From: Allomyces arbusculus
Lineage: Eukaryota; Blastocladiomycota; Blastocladiomycetes; Blastocladiales; Blastocladiaceae
Length of the DNA stretch: 64,000 nt
Assembly: GCA_027604705.1 (NCBI GenBank)
Contig: JADHYV010000004.1
Coordinates: 186,001 to 250,000 of the forward strand
Reading direction: 5' to 3'
Part shown: in pieces, positions 31,640 to 42,194 of the stretch
Numbering within the stretch: the stretch's first letter is position 1
Layout: each line of letters begins with the position of its first letter
Made by a program: the position numbers and the translations under genes
Notes under the pieces: model-generated
Told to the model about the DNA's origin: nothing
What the model saw: only the letters and a program-made list of their open reading frames with translations
The model's database searches: none

Positions 31640-33126
31640 CTAATAGTAGTCGTCGACGGCGTCCTCGTCGTACGAGTCCTCAACCGAGAAATCGCCGTCG
31701 TACATGTCCTCCCACATGTCGTCGCCCTCGTACGCCGCGTCCTCGGAAACCGAGAAATCGCCTCCGTAGTACTCGTCGTCGGCCGCCCCGTCCTCATCGT
31801 ACGCGTCCTCGACCGAGAAATCACCGCCATAGTACTCGTCATCGGCCGCCGCGTCCTCGTCGTACGAATCCTCGACAGCGAAATCGCCGCCGTAGTATGA
31901 GTCGTCCCACGAATCTTCAAACGCGTCCGAATAGTCGTAGCCCGAGTCGGAGACCGAAAACTGGCCGCCCGACGGGACCGAATCGTGGAACTGCACCTTG
32001 AGGTCGCGAACCGACAGGCTCGACCGTTCCTGGCATTTGTACGGGTTCGTATGGTCGTGCGCGGCTTGCACCGTAATCGGCGCCGGCGTGGGCGAGAGCT
32101 TGGAGACGGGCACCGTCACCTGAATCGGATCCCACCGGCTGGGATTGCCATAGTAGGCGCGCGGGAACTTGAGCCCGCCGAGGGGCCGGCCGCCGTGGAA
32201 GACCGTCAATTCCGAGTTGCCCTTCTCGCACATGCCGGGCGAGGTGGGGTTGAACCACGCGTTCGCCTTGCCCAAAATCGTCACGTACTTGGTCCCCGCT
32301 GGCACGCCCAACGGCTTGGCCGTCTGGAACCCGTACCGGTGGACGACTCCGCGGCCGGGCGCAATGTCGTGCCGCGTCAGCATAATAGACCCGTCCTTGT
32401 TCTTGTCGACCGTGTTCGCGAAGGGCGGGTCGACAAACGGACGCAGCGACGAGGCCGCACTAAACGCGCCGGGCGCCTCGGACATCGACATGACTATCGA
32501 ATCAGGTGGAGAAGCACGCCCGCGTCAGTTCACAGCCGGATCGCGCATGCAATCGTGGTCAACGTCTGCGTACGCGCCGTGGTTTTGGGCTTGTTCAGCC
32601 GCGCGAGCCTCCGCTCGAGCATCATGCGCTGCCGCGACCCGACAGGCAATGAGTCGATCTTGGTCTGCAGCCGTGTCGCGAGCGGCACCGTAGACTTGCC
32701 CGTGCTGGTCGGCTTGTGCGTGCCCGTGGGCCAGCGGGACCCCTTGGGCCAGCGCGTCATGCCACCGGGCTTCCCGTGAACCCGCGGCCGCTGGACACCC
32801 GGCGGGATGATTGGATTGAACGGCTTGTTTTTGCGGTTCTTGGCCTGCTCGGCACGCATCGCGCGCATCCACGCCGCCTGCTTCACCCGCTCCTCGGGCG
32901 TGGCCCACCGCCGCTTGATCGCTGGCTGCTGCCGCCGGCGGCGCTTGTTCTTCTTGTTGGGCGTCTTGACCGCACCCGTGATCGTCATGTGCGGAGCCGA
33001 CGCGCCCATGGTCGACGCGCCAACGTCTGCCGTCAGTGCGTCCTCGGTCGACGAGTAGTCGGGCATTGGGTCGGCGGCGACGAACGTGGCCGCGGCCGCG
33101 AGAACGAACAGCGCTTGGATTTTCAT
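31640..33126 (-). CDS. Cluster protein F: secreted, basic segment, two-Cys domain, acidic tail (468 aa)
   Basis: Function unknown. Exons on the minus strand 33126-32574 and 32493-31640 (80-nt intron, phase 1, same place as in B). Signal peptide MKIQALFVLAAAATFVAA (1-18). Residues about 50-184 are basic: NKKNKRRRRQQPAIKRRW, MRAMRAEQAKNRKNKPF, PRVHGKPGGM (also in B), TVPLATRLQTKIDSLP (also in B). The shared domain (about 200-355) reads RPFVDPPFANTV, VVHRYGFQTAKPLGVPAGTK, MCEKGNSELTVFHGGRPLGG, APITVQAAHDHTNPYKCQER, LSVRDLKVQFHDSVP; the two Cys could pair. The tail (about 362-468) repeats DEYYGGDFSVEDAYDED and has EGDDMWEDMYDGDFS, ending DAVDDYY. B and F are the closest pair over exon 1. Confidence 0.85.
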
Positions 33127-34030
33127 GGTGGTCGTGGCGTGCGAGATCGGATCGAGGTCGTGACGGACGCGCGTGCTCGACGGCCAGCGGCGAGCAGACG
33201 AGGGTCGTGGAGGTCGGTCGATTGGCGGCCTGGGGAAGCGGCAGTGGCGGGCGTTGCGCAGTATTTGTAGGCACGAGCGATAATGGGGTCGTGCGGGTGG
33301 ACAGGCACGCGCGGTGCGCTGGACCGCCCGCGGACTGTGGGAGGCCGCTTGGGAGCTGGTTGCAAGATGGTGCACCGAAGTGCGAGACGTGACACTGGTG
33401 CGAGGCACGGCCACGACCGGCAGTGCGTTCACCCTGCACGCGGGCTCGCAGCCCATGCCGTGGGAAGTGGAGAACCCTGGGAACGGCCCAGAACGGCGGC
33501 GCCCACGTCGCCCGCACCTCAGGCGCACCGCCACCGTGACGGTGCAGTGCGGCCAATCCGCCGCTGTGCGAGAGTCAGCCTCGGGTGCCGTTTGCGGTTG
33601 GCCGTCGGCGTCCCCACCGGGCAGGGTCGAGAGCTGCGTCCCAGCGGCGTCATCTGATCGTCAAGGCAAGGACTTGATCTGGGAGTGCTGATTGTTGGCC
33701 AGTCGCGGACCGGCAGTTTTAGGTCGCCTCTCGCTGTCGGGCACGACAAGAAGTGCCGTGAATCGTGATTGGTCGCGAGCAACGAGCAGTCTGGACCGAC
33801 TGTCGGCCTTGCGGCCGCTCATGGTCAGATGTGCGGACGGTGCGCATTCGCGATTGCGGCGAGTGCAAGCGACAGCGACGTTGGTGGGATGATGGATGCG
33901 TGGCTGCCGGCCAAAAACACAATCTTGCTGCGACGAGGGTGGACAAAGAGCGCGATACTATTCACTTCAACGACTAGGGACACCAAAAAAACGGCAAAAT
34001 CAAACCCACTCCACGGCCGGAACCGACACT
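33127..34030. other. Gene F upstream region and mS29 3' flank
   Basis: About 900 nt. No gene is supported; open frames here lack motifs and recognisable similarity. Confidence 0.5.
33262..33268 (-). promoter_or_regulatory. TATA-like box of gene F
   Basis: CTACAAATAC on the minus strand (ACAAATA core) about 140 nt before the ATG at 33126; the weakest TATA match in the cluster. Confidence 0.35.
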
Positions 34031-35319
34031 CTAGAAGGCTCGCGGGTTCAATGCGTACTTGAGGAACTTGGCCGGGTTCCCGCCGCTCAGCAACAGCAGG
34101 CGGTCGACCTGCACGGGCGCGTTGATGACCTTCGTCTCGAGGTACATGTCGTGCACCATTTGCGCCTCGCCCTTGGAGTACGGCGGCAGTTGAACAATGT
34201 TGACCGTCGACAGCGATTGCAGCTTGCGGTCGCTGAACCGCGTGTCGGTTTTGCACGTCGCGCCGACGACCGTGGCCTTGGTCTGGTGGGGCGAATACGG
34301 GGAGCGGTGAGAACGTGCATTGCGCGAATCCGTCAAGCGCAAAAGAGGATGAAGGATACCCACCTTGTTCTCAAAGAAGGGGTAGAAGGCCTTGCACAGC
34401 GCAAAGTGAGATGCGTGCAGCGGCACCGACTTTTGGTTGAAGTAAGCCGACTTGGCGAACAAGGCGTTGACGTGGTCGATTGCGACGAGCACGTTCTCGC
34501 TGGAAACCGATAAGCAAAGGTCGTCAGTTCGGGGGGCCTGGATCATAAGCACGCGAAGAAAACTTGATACGAACTGCTTGCCGAGCTCCTCAAGCACGGC
34601 CTCGGACACGTCGGTGCTCATATCGTTGGACTTGGCGCCGAGGGAAATGAGGGCAGCGAGGGGCGAGTTGGCGTCGACCTGCTGCTGGCCAAACGAATAC
34701 TTGGCCGAGGTCACGAGCTGGTGATGCGGCCCGAAAGAGATCAGTCATCTGTCCTTGAGCGACATCGATTGCAATGACGGCTCAAAACGGCAAAGACGCA
34801 CGTCTTTCGTCGACTTCTTGTTAGCAGCGAGCAGGTTCTGCAGGAACAGCGACGAGGCCGTTGGCAGCTGCCACTTGCCGTTCTCGGCGCGGCCGTACGG
34901 GTAGCGACCATCAACCCATTCGCCCGCTGAGATAATGACCAATCGCACGCGGGGCTGGTCAGTTGTGGCCGGTCCGCTCCAAAGCGCGATGATGGCGTGA
35001 TCGCACCGTTCGTAACGTGCACGACGACCGAATCCGGGTTCTCGTTGGTGTAACTCGCGACCGCCTGCTCGAGCGCACATGTCTTGCCGGCGCCCGATGG
35101 GCCGTCTATCCGATTTGGCCGTTGTTGATCAGAGTGCCGTGGCAACGGGTCGCTCGTTTCGGGTCAACTTGCAAACCCACCAAAAACAAGGGCCTTCTTG
35201 CTCGTCTTTTGGGCGGCGAGCGCCGAGGTAACGGCCGCGCGGATCAAAAGGCCGCCGCGTGCACTCGGCGATTCGAGAAACTGCGATGCAAAACCGCCGG
35301 CAACCTTGAGGGCGGACAT
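34031..35319 (-). CDS. mS29: Mitochondrial ribosomal protein mS29 (DAP3/RSM23), about 297 aa
   Basis: A small-subunit mitoribosomal protein with a P-loop NTPase fold. Exons on the minus strand: 35319-35181, 35105-35007, 34926-34802, 34717-34571, 34495-34364, 34282-34031; phases close. The start MSALKVAGGFASQFLESPSA is presequence-like. Then ALVFDGPSGAGKTCALEQA (Walker A), SVVVHVTNAGEWVDGRYPYG, LPTASSLFLQNLLAANKKS, VLVAIDHVNALFAKSAYFN (Walker B-like), KATVVGATCKTDTRFSDRK, IVQLPPYSKGEAQMV and LLLLSGGNPAKFLKYALNP. These match DAP3/RSM23 order. The exon-5 acceptor (34496) is weak. The protein is shorter than usual (about 350-400 aa), mainly before the P-loop, so an upstream exon may be missing from my model. 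Divergent from RPN13. Confidence 0.82.
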
Positions 35320-35715
35320 GGCGGACGCAGACGGGGTCCAATGGGTCGGCGCGGCGCTGATGCCTCGAGTGCAGCTGGTAAGAGGCCCGGTTGTCGGGGC
35401 AAATTGGTCCAAAATCGATGCAGCAGCAACGGCTTTGTTCAAGTCGGAGCAAAGCAAGCGAACTGATCAGCGCAAGGCAAACAGTGCACGTGAGTTTCAA
35501 GTGAGATTCGCGTGACGGTCCTCATCACCGCGTCGCGTCCAACCAAGCCACCTGCATCGACCTTCCACCACGACGACAGCAGCGACGCGATCCTGTCTGC
35601 GACGACGACGTGATCACCAAGTTACCAGGACCGCATTGACAGCCCGCTGCAAGATCTCGCGCCTGACCTCGCCTCGTTCAGCCCACGCACGACCACCAGC
35701 ACGACCATCGACACC
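35320..35715. promoter_or_regulatory. Divergent region, mS29 / RPN13
   Basis: About 400 nt between divergent starts. The minus-strand frame stays open to about 35457 without an ATG, so part may be an upstream mS29 exon or 5' UTR. Confidence 0.4.
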
Positions 35716-37232
35716 ATGGCCGACGTTTTCCAGATGCTCGCGTCGGGCCGTCCCGGCCGAGGCGCCGCTCAGAAGAAGGCTCTCGTCGAGTTCCGCGCCG
35801 GTAAGTCGATTTCGCGGTTGTTGACACGCTAGAGCCCGCTCCAGACGCGGTCAGGAGGTGCCGGAACAAGAGACCATGATCAAGAATACTCACAGCGCAC
35901 TTGGCCACGCCCATGACGGTGGATAATAGGCAAGATGGTGCGCGACGGCCGTATGGTCAAGCCCGACACGCGTAAGGGGTGCGTTTGGTTCGCTTGATCG
36001 AGCAGTTGGTTGCGGAGACCAGATCACCCACACTGCCCCGTCCCCTCCTTTAGCACCATCTCCCTCGACGTCGGCGACGACACGCTGCTGCATTTCTACT
36101 GGAAGGGTAACTGCCACTCTCATCCACTCATTGACGCTGCCGTCATGCCATGCTGCTCATCGCTCCCCCTCCGATCCTCCTCCAGACCGCGGCACGAACC
36201 GCGTCGAGCTCGACCTGATCATTTTCCCCGAAGAGGCCGAGTTTATTAAGGTCGAGCAGTCGAACGACCGCGTCTTCATGCTCGCCTTTAAGTCGTCGTC
36301 GCAAAAGCACTTTTTCTGGATGCAGGAGCCCAAGGCCGACAAGGACGCAGAACTTGTCGAGAACGTGAACCTCGCCATCAACGACCCGGCCGCGGCCATG
36401 GCCAAGCTCCGGTCGCCCACGTCCCCCGGCGCCCGGCCCATGGCGCTCACGCCCGACCAGGCGCAGATGATGCGCGCGCTGCAAAACTTTGGGTGCGGAT
36501 GTTGCGGTTGATTCAGACCGTATTTGGGAACAGTGACTGACGCATCCTACTTTGTTGCGTCTAGCACGGGCGTGCCGAACCGTCAACCCCCGGCGGCGGC
36601 AGCGGCTCCCGCTCCAGCTCCTGCCACGGCCGCGTCGCCCACGTCGACGGCCGCCGCTGCGGCCCCCGCGACTCCCGCGGGCGCGTCGAGCGACGAAATG
36701 GCGCGCATTCGCAGTATCCTGGCCGGTATTCAGGTGCCGCAGGGTGAGCCCGGTACGCACTTCACTAGCGCACTTTTTCACTTACGAGGAACTGGAGAAT
36801 TGACGTGTCCTGTGCCCTAGACGTGGACCTGTCGGCGGTCCTGACCATCGATAACGTGCGCCCCGTCCTGGCCAACCAGACCGCGCGCGAAGCGCTCTTC
36901 CCGCACCTGCCCGAAGGTTCCGCGCCGACCACGACTGAGCTCGAGGACACGGTCCGGTCGCCGCCGTTCCGTCAGGCGCTGCAGACGCTCACCTACGCGC
37001 TGCGTAACGGGCAGCTCAGTACGATTTTGACGTCGATGGGTATGTGGGTTTACCGAGTCGTGTGGCAAGTGGAGGGGACTCAGAACTGATACGCGAACGC
37101 CCTTGTGCAGGTCTGGATCCGTCGTCGGCGGGCGACGCGCAGGGGGTTGACGCGTTCCTCAAGGCCGTGGTCGCGCTCGTCGAGAAGGAGAAGCAGGGGG
37201 AGAACCAGGACGACAGCATGGACACGTCGTAA
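35716..37232 (+). CDS. RPN13: Proteasome ubiquitin receptor Rpn13 (ADRM1), 337 aa
   Basis: Rpn13 sits on the 19S particle, binds ubiquitin through its Pru domain and recruits the deubiquitinase Uch37 through its C-terminal DEUBAD. Seven exons: 35716-35800, 35930-35978, 36054-36106, 36186-36492, 36565-36743, 36821-37039, 37111-37232; all phases close. Pru domain (about 20-125): ALVEFRAGKMVRDGRMVKPD, TRKGTISLDVGDDTLLHFYW, RVELDLIIFPEEAEFIKVEQ, KHFFWMQEPKADKDAELVEN. FFWMQEPK is a hallmark. An Ala/Pro-rich linker follows. DEUBAD (about 225-337): SAVLTIDNVRPVLANQTARE, LFPHLPEG, FRQALQTLTYALRNGQLSTI, then GVDAFLKAVVALVEKEKQ, ending SMDTS. A full-length DEUBAD means the Uch37-binding half is kept, unlike in budding yeast. 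Confidence 0.95.
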
Positions 37233-37565
37233 GTTTTGGAAGGCGCGCATGCCGCGGGATGGGGCGAGGGTCGGTCGTGCGCGAGAAGGGCGGATGAGCG
37301 AGAACCCTCGGCCGCGGGTGAAGAGATGGAAGGGAAAAATATGATTGAATGATTTGGTGACGCTCTTGACCTTGAAGCCGAACGGGAGTGGCCTGCGAGA
37401 TCAACCGTAGCACGGACAACGATCCAAGTCGAGGGACAACGAAAGAATGAAATGGTCAATCGCGTCATAAATAAGGCTGTTGTTGGCTGTGGAGATAAAT
37501 AATCCAAACGGCACAAAAGAGGGCAAAAGAGGGCAAAAGAGAGAAAGCCAGAGAACACATCACAA

Positions 37566-40500
37566 TCAATCATTGGATGCTCGCCACAGCATCAAATTCT
37601 GGTCCTTGCACATGCCTGCCGACAAGACCAGCACTGACCCGTCGCTCGCCTGGCTTGCCGACGCGATACACGTCACGTTGCCGCCCGGATGCCCACGGAC
37701 CGGTTTTGCGAGCACGGGCGACGTATTCCCACCGGCGGCGGCAGTGACGAAGTCCCAGACGTAGACGAGCTCGTACTCGCCAAACACGACCTTGGTCGGG
37801 TTGCTCGTCGCGGACGGGACCAGGAACGCGGCCGACGTGACTTTGGCGCCCTGCGCGGGGACAGAGACGATCGGTTTCCAGGCACTCGTGTCCCAGACCA
37901 CGACCACGTCTTCTGACGCCGTCAGCAAGTAGGACCCGCCACGTGCCCAGTCGATTGCGTGGATGTTGCGCCCATGCGGTGTCGAGAGAGCACGCACAGC
38001 GTCGGCAGGTGGCGATGCGCCCGCGATACTTGAAGCGCCGTTCGACGTCGACGCGTCGGGCACATCAATCACGTAAAGCGTCGAGTTGAGCCCGACGGCA
38101 ACAACACGGTCAGACGCACCGATCCCACCGCGCGGCGCGGAACGTGCACGTGCACGCAACGGGTTGGTCGCATAATTGTGTCCGTGCTGCGCGAGCTTAA
38201 ACTGCTGAACGAGCGTGCCGCCCGCGGCCAAATCAAACACGCGAAACTCGCCGTCGCCGTCAATCGCGCACAGGTGGTGGCGCCCGATCCGGTCAACGGC
38301 CGTAACGACACTGCCGACAGGAATCGTTTGGACGCGAACGTAGGCTGCTTCACCATCGAGCACGGCGCGCGCGGCCGCCGAGTCGCCCAATTCGCCCATC
38401 GATTCCTCGGCAATCATTTCGCCCGTTGCATTTCGCCGCGCTTGCCAGACCTTGATGGCGCTGTCGTACCCTGCTGTGAGCAGAAGATCGCCGGCGAACC
38501 GCACACACGACAAATGTGCCGTGTGCTCGTCGAGCACTTGGCACCGTACGCGCGTGTGTGTATTCCACAGCGTCACGCGCTTATCGGGTGGCCCGGACCC
38601 GGCCGCAGCGAGCGAGCCGGACCAGTGCACGTCGCACGTCGACAGCTTGTTAGGGTGGCCCACGAGCGGCCCAATCGTTGCGAGCACCGGGTCGAGCATT
38701 GCTTGACTCCCTGCACCGCCGGGTCCACCGTGCACGCCCGGCGACACGGTTCCGCTCCCCATCATGGCATCGGTGTCAAACATGTTGCTAGGGTCGAGAA
38801 ATCCATTCAATTCGGCCTCGAGGTCCGGGTTCGTGTCGAGCGTCGCGCCGACGCCGGCACTTTGCGTCAGTGCGAGAATCTGCTGCTCGAGGTCAAACGG
38901 CTGCTGCTGAGACGACTGCGGCGGCGGCTGTTGGTTGGTCTGCGACGCGGGCGGGAGCTGGAACGGGTGCGACAGCGCGGCTTGTGCTTGTGCTTGCTGT
39001 TGTGCAACGAGCTGCTGCTGCTGCTGCTGCAGTTGCTGTTGTTGTTGCTGCTGCTGGAGCTGGAATTGCTGCATCTGCTGCATGTGCTGCATGTGCAACT
39101 GCTGCTGTTGTTGTTGTTGTTGTTGTTGCTGCTGCTGCTGCTGTTGTTGTTGTTGCTGTTGCACTTGCTGCTGCAATTGCTGCTGCGTCGGTGGTTGCTG
39201 CTGCTGCTGCTGCACGAGTTGCTGCGGGATGCCCACGGGCGACCCGAGCTGCACCGGGTGCGGCGTCGGGCTGTTCAGTGTCCCGAGTAACTGCAAATCG
39301 TTGGCCGAGAGCTGCGCCGACGCGAGCGCGGGCGTGCCAGAGCCCGGCGTGCCGGCGGCGGAATGCTGGAGCAGATGCTGCTGCTGCAACTGCGGCGATC
39401 GCATCGCGGCCGCCGCCGCAGCCGCCGCGGCTTGTTGCTGCTGAGCTTGCTGTTGCTGCTGCTGCAGAGCTTGCTGTTGGAGGAGCATCTGCTGGTGCTG
39501 CTGTTGCTGCTGCTGCTGTTGTTGCTGTTGCTGCTGTTGCTGGTGGAGACGAGCGAGTGCGGCTTGGTGTTGCTGCTGTGCGGCCGGGCCAAGCATGCCA
39601 GCTTGCGGGTGCATCGCCTGCTGCGCCGCGAGCTGCGCCTGCTGCACGAGCATCTGCTGCTGCTGCTGGTGCAACTGCGCCATTTGCAGCTGCTGGTGCT
39701 GAAGTTGCGGCGTTGGCGGTGCGTCTTGCTGCTGCTGCTGCTGCTGTTGGGCGGCCGCAGCCGCGGCCATCTGCTGCTGCTGTTGCTGCTGCTGTTGCTG
39801 TTGCTGCTGCTGGAGCAACAACGCCGCATTTGCGCCCGAGACGACCTGCTGCTGCAAATGCAACTGCGCCTGCGCGAGGGTCGGCGAGGGCGACATCGTG
39901 TGCGCGACCGACGACGACTCGGTCCGCGGCCGTTTCGCGCGTTTCCCACCGTTCCCTGCACCGTTGGCCGCGTCGGCCGGACTCGGCGTCGACCCCTTGC
40001 CCATGGGCGCGGGCGACCCGTTCGCCGTCGGTTGACCCTGCGGCTGCTGCTGCAGCAACTGCTGCTGCTGCTGCTGCTGCTGCTGCTTGGCGCGCTGCGC
40101 CATCATGAACTGGTGCGCGGCGGGGCCCTTGAGTCCGGGCGGCGGCATCCCCGCGGTCGATCCGGCGGATCCCGGCGGGATCCCAACGAGCCGCTGTTGC
40201 GCGAGTTGCGGCGATGGCGAGGGGTGGCCTTGCGGCGGCATGGGCTGAGGCGGCTGCTGCTGTTGCAGTTGTTGTTGCTGGAGCTGCTGCTGCTGCATCA
40301 TGAGCGCCTGCTGCTGCGGCATGGTCATGCCCGGCGACTGCCCCGGCACTTGCTGCTGCTGCCCCTGCGGCGGCAGCGGCCCGACCGGCATCCCCACCGG
40401 CCGGCGTCCACCTTGCACCTGCTGCTGCCGACGCAGCATCGACAACTTGCTGTTCATGACCGTGAAGAGCATCCCGCGCTCGGCCTCGGACAATGCCTTC

Positions 40501-42194
40501 GGGTCCCGGTTCCCGAGCCCAAGTTCGCGCATCGCCGTCGTGAGCAAATGATGCTGCAGCTCGTGCGTGAGCTGTACGTCCTCGCCACCGCCGGCACCAC
40601 CGGCGGCGGCGCCATTCGTGATCCCTGAACCCGTTGCCCCCGCAGACGGTACACCGGGCGGCGCCGGCTGCGGCTGCGGGGTCTGCGACGGCCGCAGCGC
40701 GCCTTGCGCGAGGTGCGGCGTCATGGGCCGTGCGTTCGGGTCTGAGGGATTCGGCGGTTGCGGCGTCGGTGCACCGACACCCCCGGCGACCGCGGCGGCC
40801 GCGGCGGCCGCCTGCTGCTGCAATTGCTGCTGCTGCTGCTGGAACTGCGCGAGCTGCACCATGTGCAGTTGCTGCTGCTGCGGGACGGGGGACGTAAGCG
40901 CCGACCCGGGCGGTGCCGGCTGCGGTGGCGGTTGCGGTTGCTGCTGTTGCGGCGGGACGGCGGCGGGGTTTATGCCCATCGGCGGGGCCATTGGCGGGCG
41001 CATCCCGGAGGGCACCATGCCTTGCGGTTGCGGCGGCTGGGGCTGTGGCTGGCCGGGCTGCACTTGTTGTTGCTGCTGGAGCTGCAATTGCTGCTGCTGC
41101 TGCTGTTGCTGCGCGGCCAGGAGCCGCTGGTACTGCATCTGCTGCTGCGCGCGCACGTCGATCGCGTCCACGACGCCGTTCGGTCCCGGCGGCATCATCG
41201 CACGCGGTTGCGGCTGCGGTTGCGGCTGTTGCGCGTTCGGCGGGCCGCCAATCACTTGGAACCCGGGCTGCGGCTGCGGCGGTTGCGGCTGCTGTTGCGG
41301 CGGTTGCTGCTGCTGGAGCTGCTGCTGTTGCGCGAGCATCTGCTGGTGCTGTTGTGCCCACAAGTGCAGCGGCACGCCCGGCGGCGGTGGCGGTAAACCT
41401 GGGACGGTGGAGCCGAGCGGTGCGTCGCCCGTCGAGAACGTCACGCCTTGCGGGCCCATGGTCGCGCCGGTCGGTCCGGCCGGATTCGGAGGGCCAGGTT
41501 GCGGAGGTTGCGACTGCGGCTGCTGCGGTGGTTGCGGTTGTTGGAGCTGCGCTTGTTGCTGCTGCTGGAGCTGTTGCTGCTGTTGTTGAAGCTGCTGCTG
41601 GAGCTGGAGCTGCTGCTGCTGCTGCTGTTGCTGTTGTTGCTGTTGCGCGGCGGCCGTCGCGAGCCGCGCTTCCTTGTCGCGCTGCTGGAGGAGGTTCTGG
41701 TTCTACACGTTTGGGTATGCGCAAGCGTGGGTCCGCACCAGGTCAGCCGTGCGTCCGTGAACGTGCACTCCATCCACGGACGTACCTCGACGAAAATCAG
41801 CGCCTCGCGCGACCCGCCCGACGTGGTCCGCGCCTTGAACATATCCCAGAACACGCTCCACCACTCGTAGAGGAAACCGCCGTCGGGCGTGTCGATCGGG
41901 ATTGCGAGTGGCGGCAAGTCGGCCAAGTCGGCGATCGGCGCTAGTGCGGCGGCTACGTCGCCGCTGCCGCCCGCAGACTGGTCCCCGGCAAGCACCTCAT
42001 TGTAGAAGGCGAGCGCCGACGCCGAGTAGTTGCGCTTGCGGCAGTAGTCAAAGATGTAGAGGTTGAGCCTGGTGCGGTGCATCGCGAGCATCACGGGAAA
42101 CACACGGGCGTCAGCGAGTGCAGACGGGCTAAGAGAAGCGGGCGGGCGGGCGAGCAAGCGAGCGAGCGAGGACGTACATGCGATCGCCGTCCAT
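37566..42194 (-). CDS. LEUNIG-like corepressor: LUFS/LisH domain, Q-rich region, WD40 repeats (1478 aa)
   Basis: LEUNIG/Groucho/Tup1-type corepressors bind transcription factors through adaptors and silence genes. Exons on the minus strand: 42194-42178 (17 nt, MDGDRM), 42068-41786, 41702-37566. Residues 6-97 form a LUFS domain: MLNLYIFDYCRKRNYSASAL, AFYNEVL, IDTPDGGFLYEWWSVFWDMF, as in LEUNIG, Flo8 and SSDP. Then about 900 residues of Gln-rich, low-complexity sequence with Gln runs of up to about 20. The last 370 residues are WD40 repeats: STCDVHWSGSLAAAGSGPPD, VTLWNTHTRVRCQVLDEHTA, LLTAGYDSAIKVWQ, IHAIDWARGGSYLLTASEDV, VVWDTSAW, LVYVWDF, QNLMLWRAS. Domain order and wording (SEDxVxVW; DEHTAHLSCVRF) follow plant LEUNIG closely. 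The 4137-nt last exon is open throughout. Confidence 0.88.
38900..41660 (-). repeat. CAG/CAA-rich low-complexity region encoding polyglutamine tracts
   Basis: On the minus strand this is a mixture of CAG and CAA codons interrupted by Pro, Leu, Met, His and Ala. The longest pure Gln runs lie around 39100-39150. Mixed codons reduce slippage, yet lengths probably vary between strains. Other frames of the same repeat give spurious poly-Ala, poly-Leu and poly-Cys open frames. Confidence 0.9.

Noticed and set aside
38178-41944. Long plus-strand frames rich in Leu, Cys or Ala, and a 943-residue Ala-rich minus-strand frame
   Set aside because: They are other-frame readings of the CAG/CAA repeat in the LEUNIG-like gene. 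The correct frame is fixed by the LUFS and WD40 domains.
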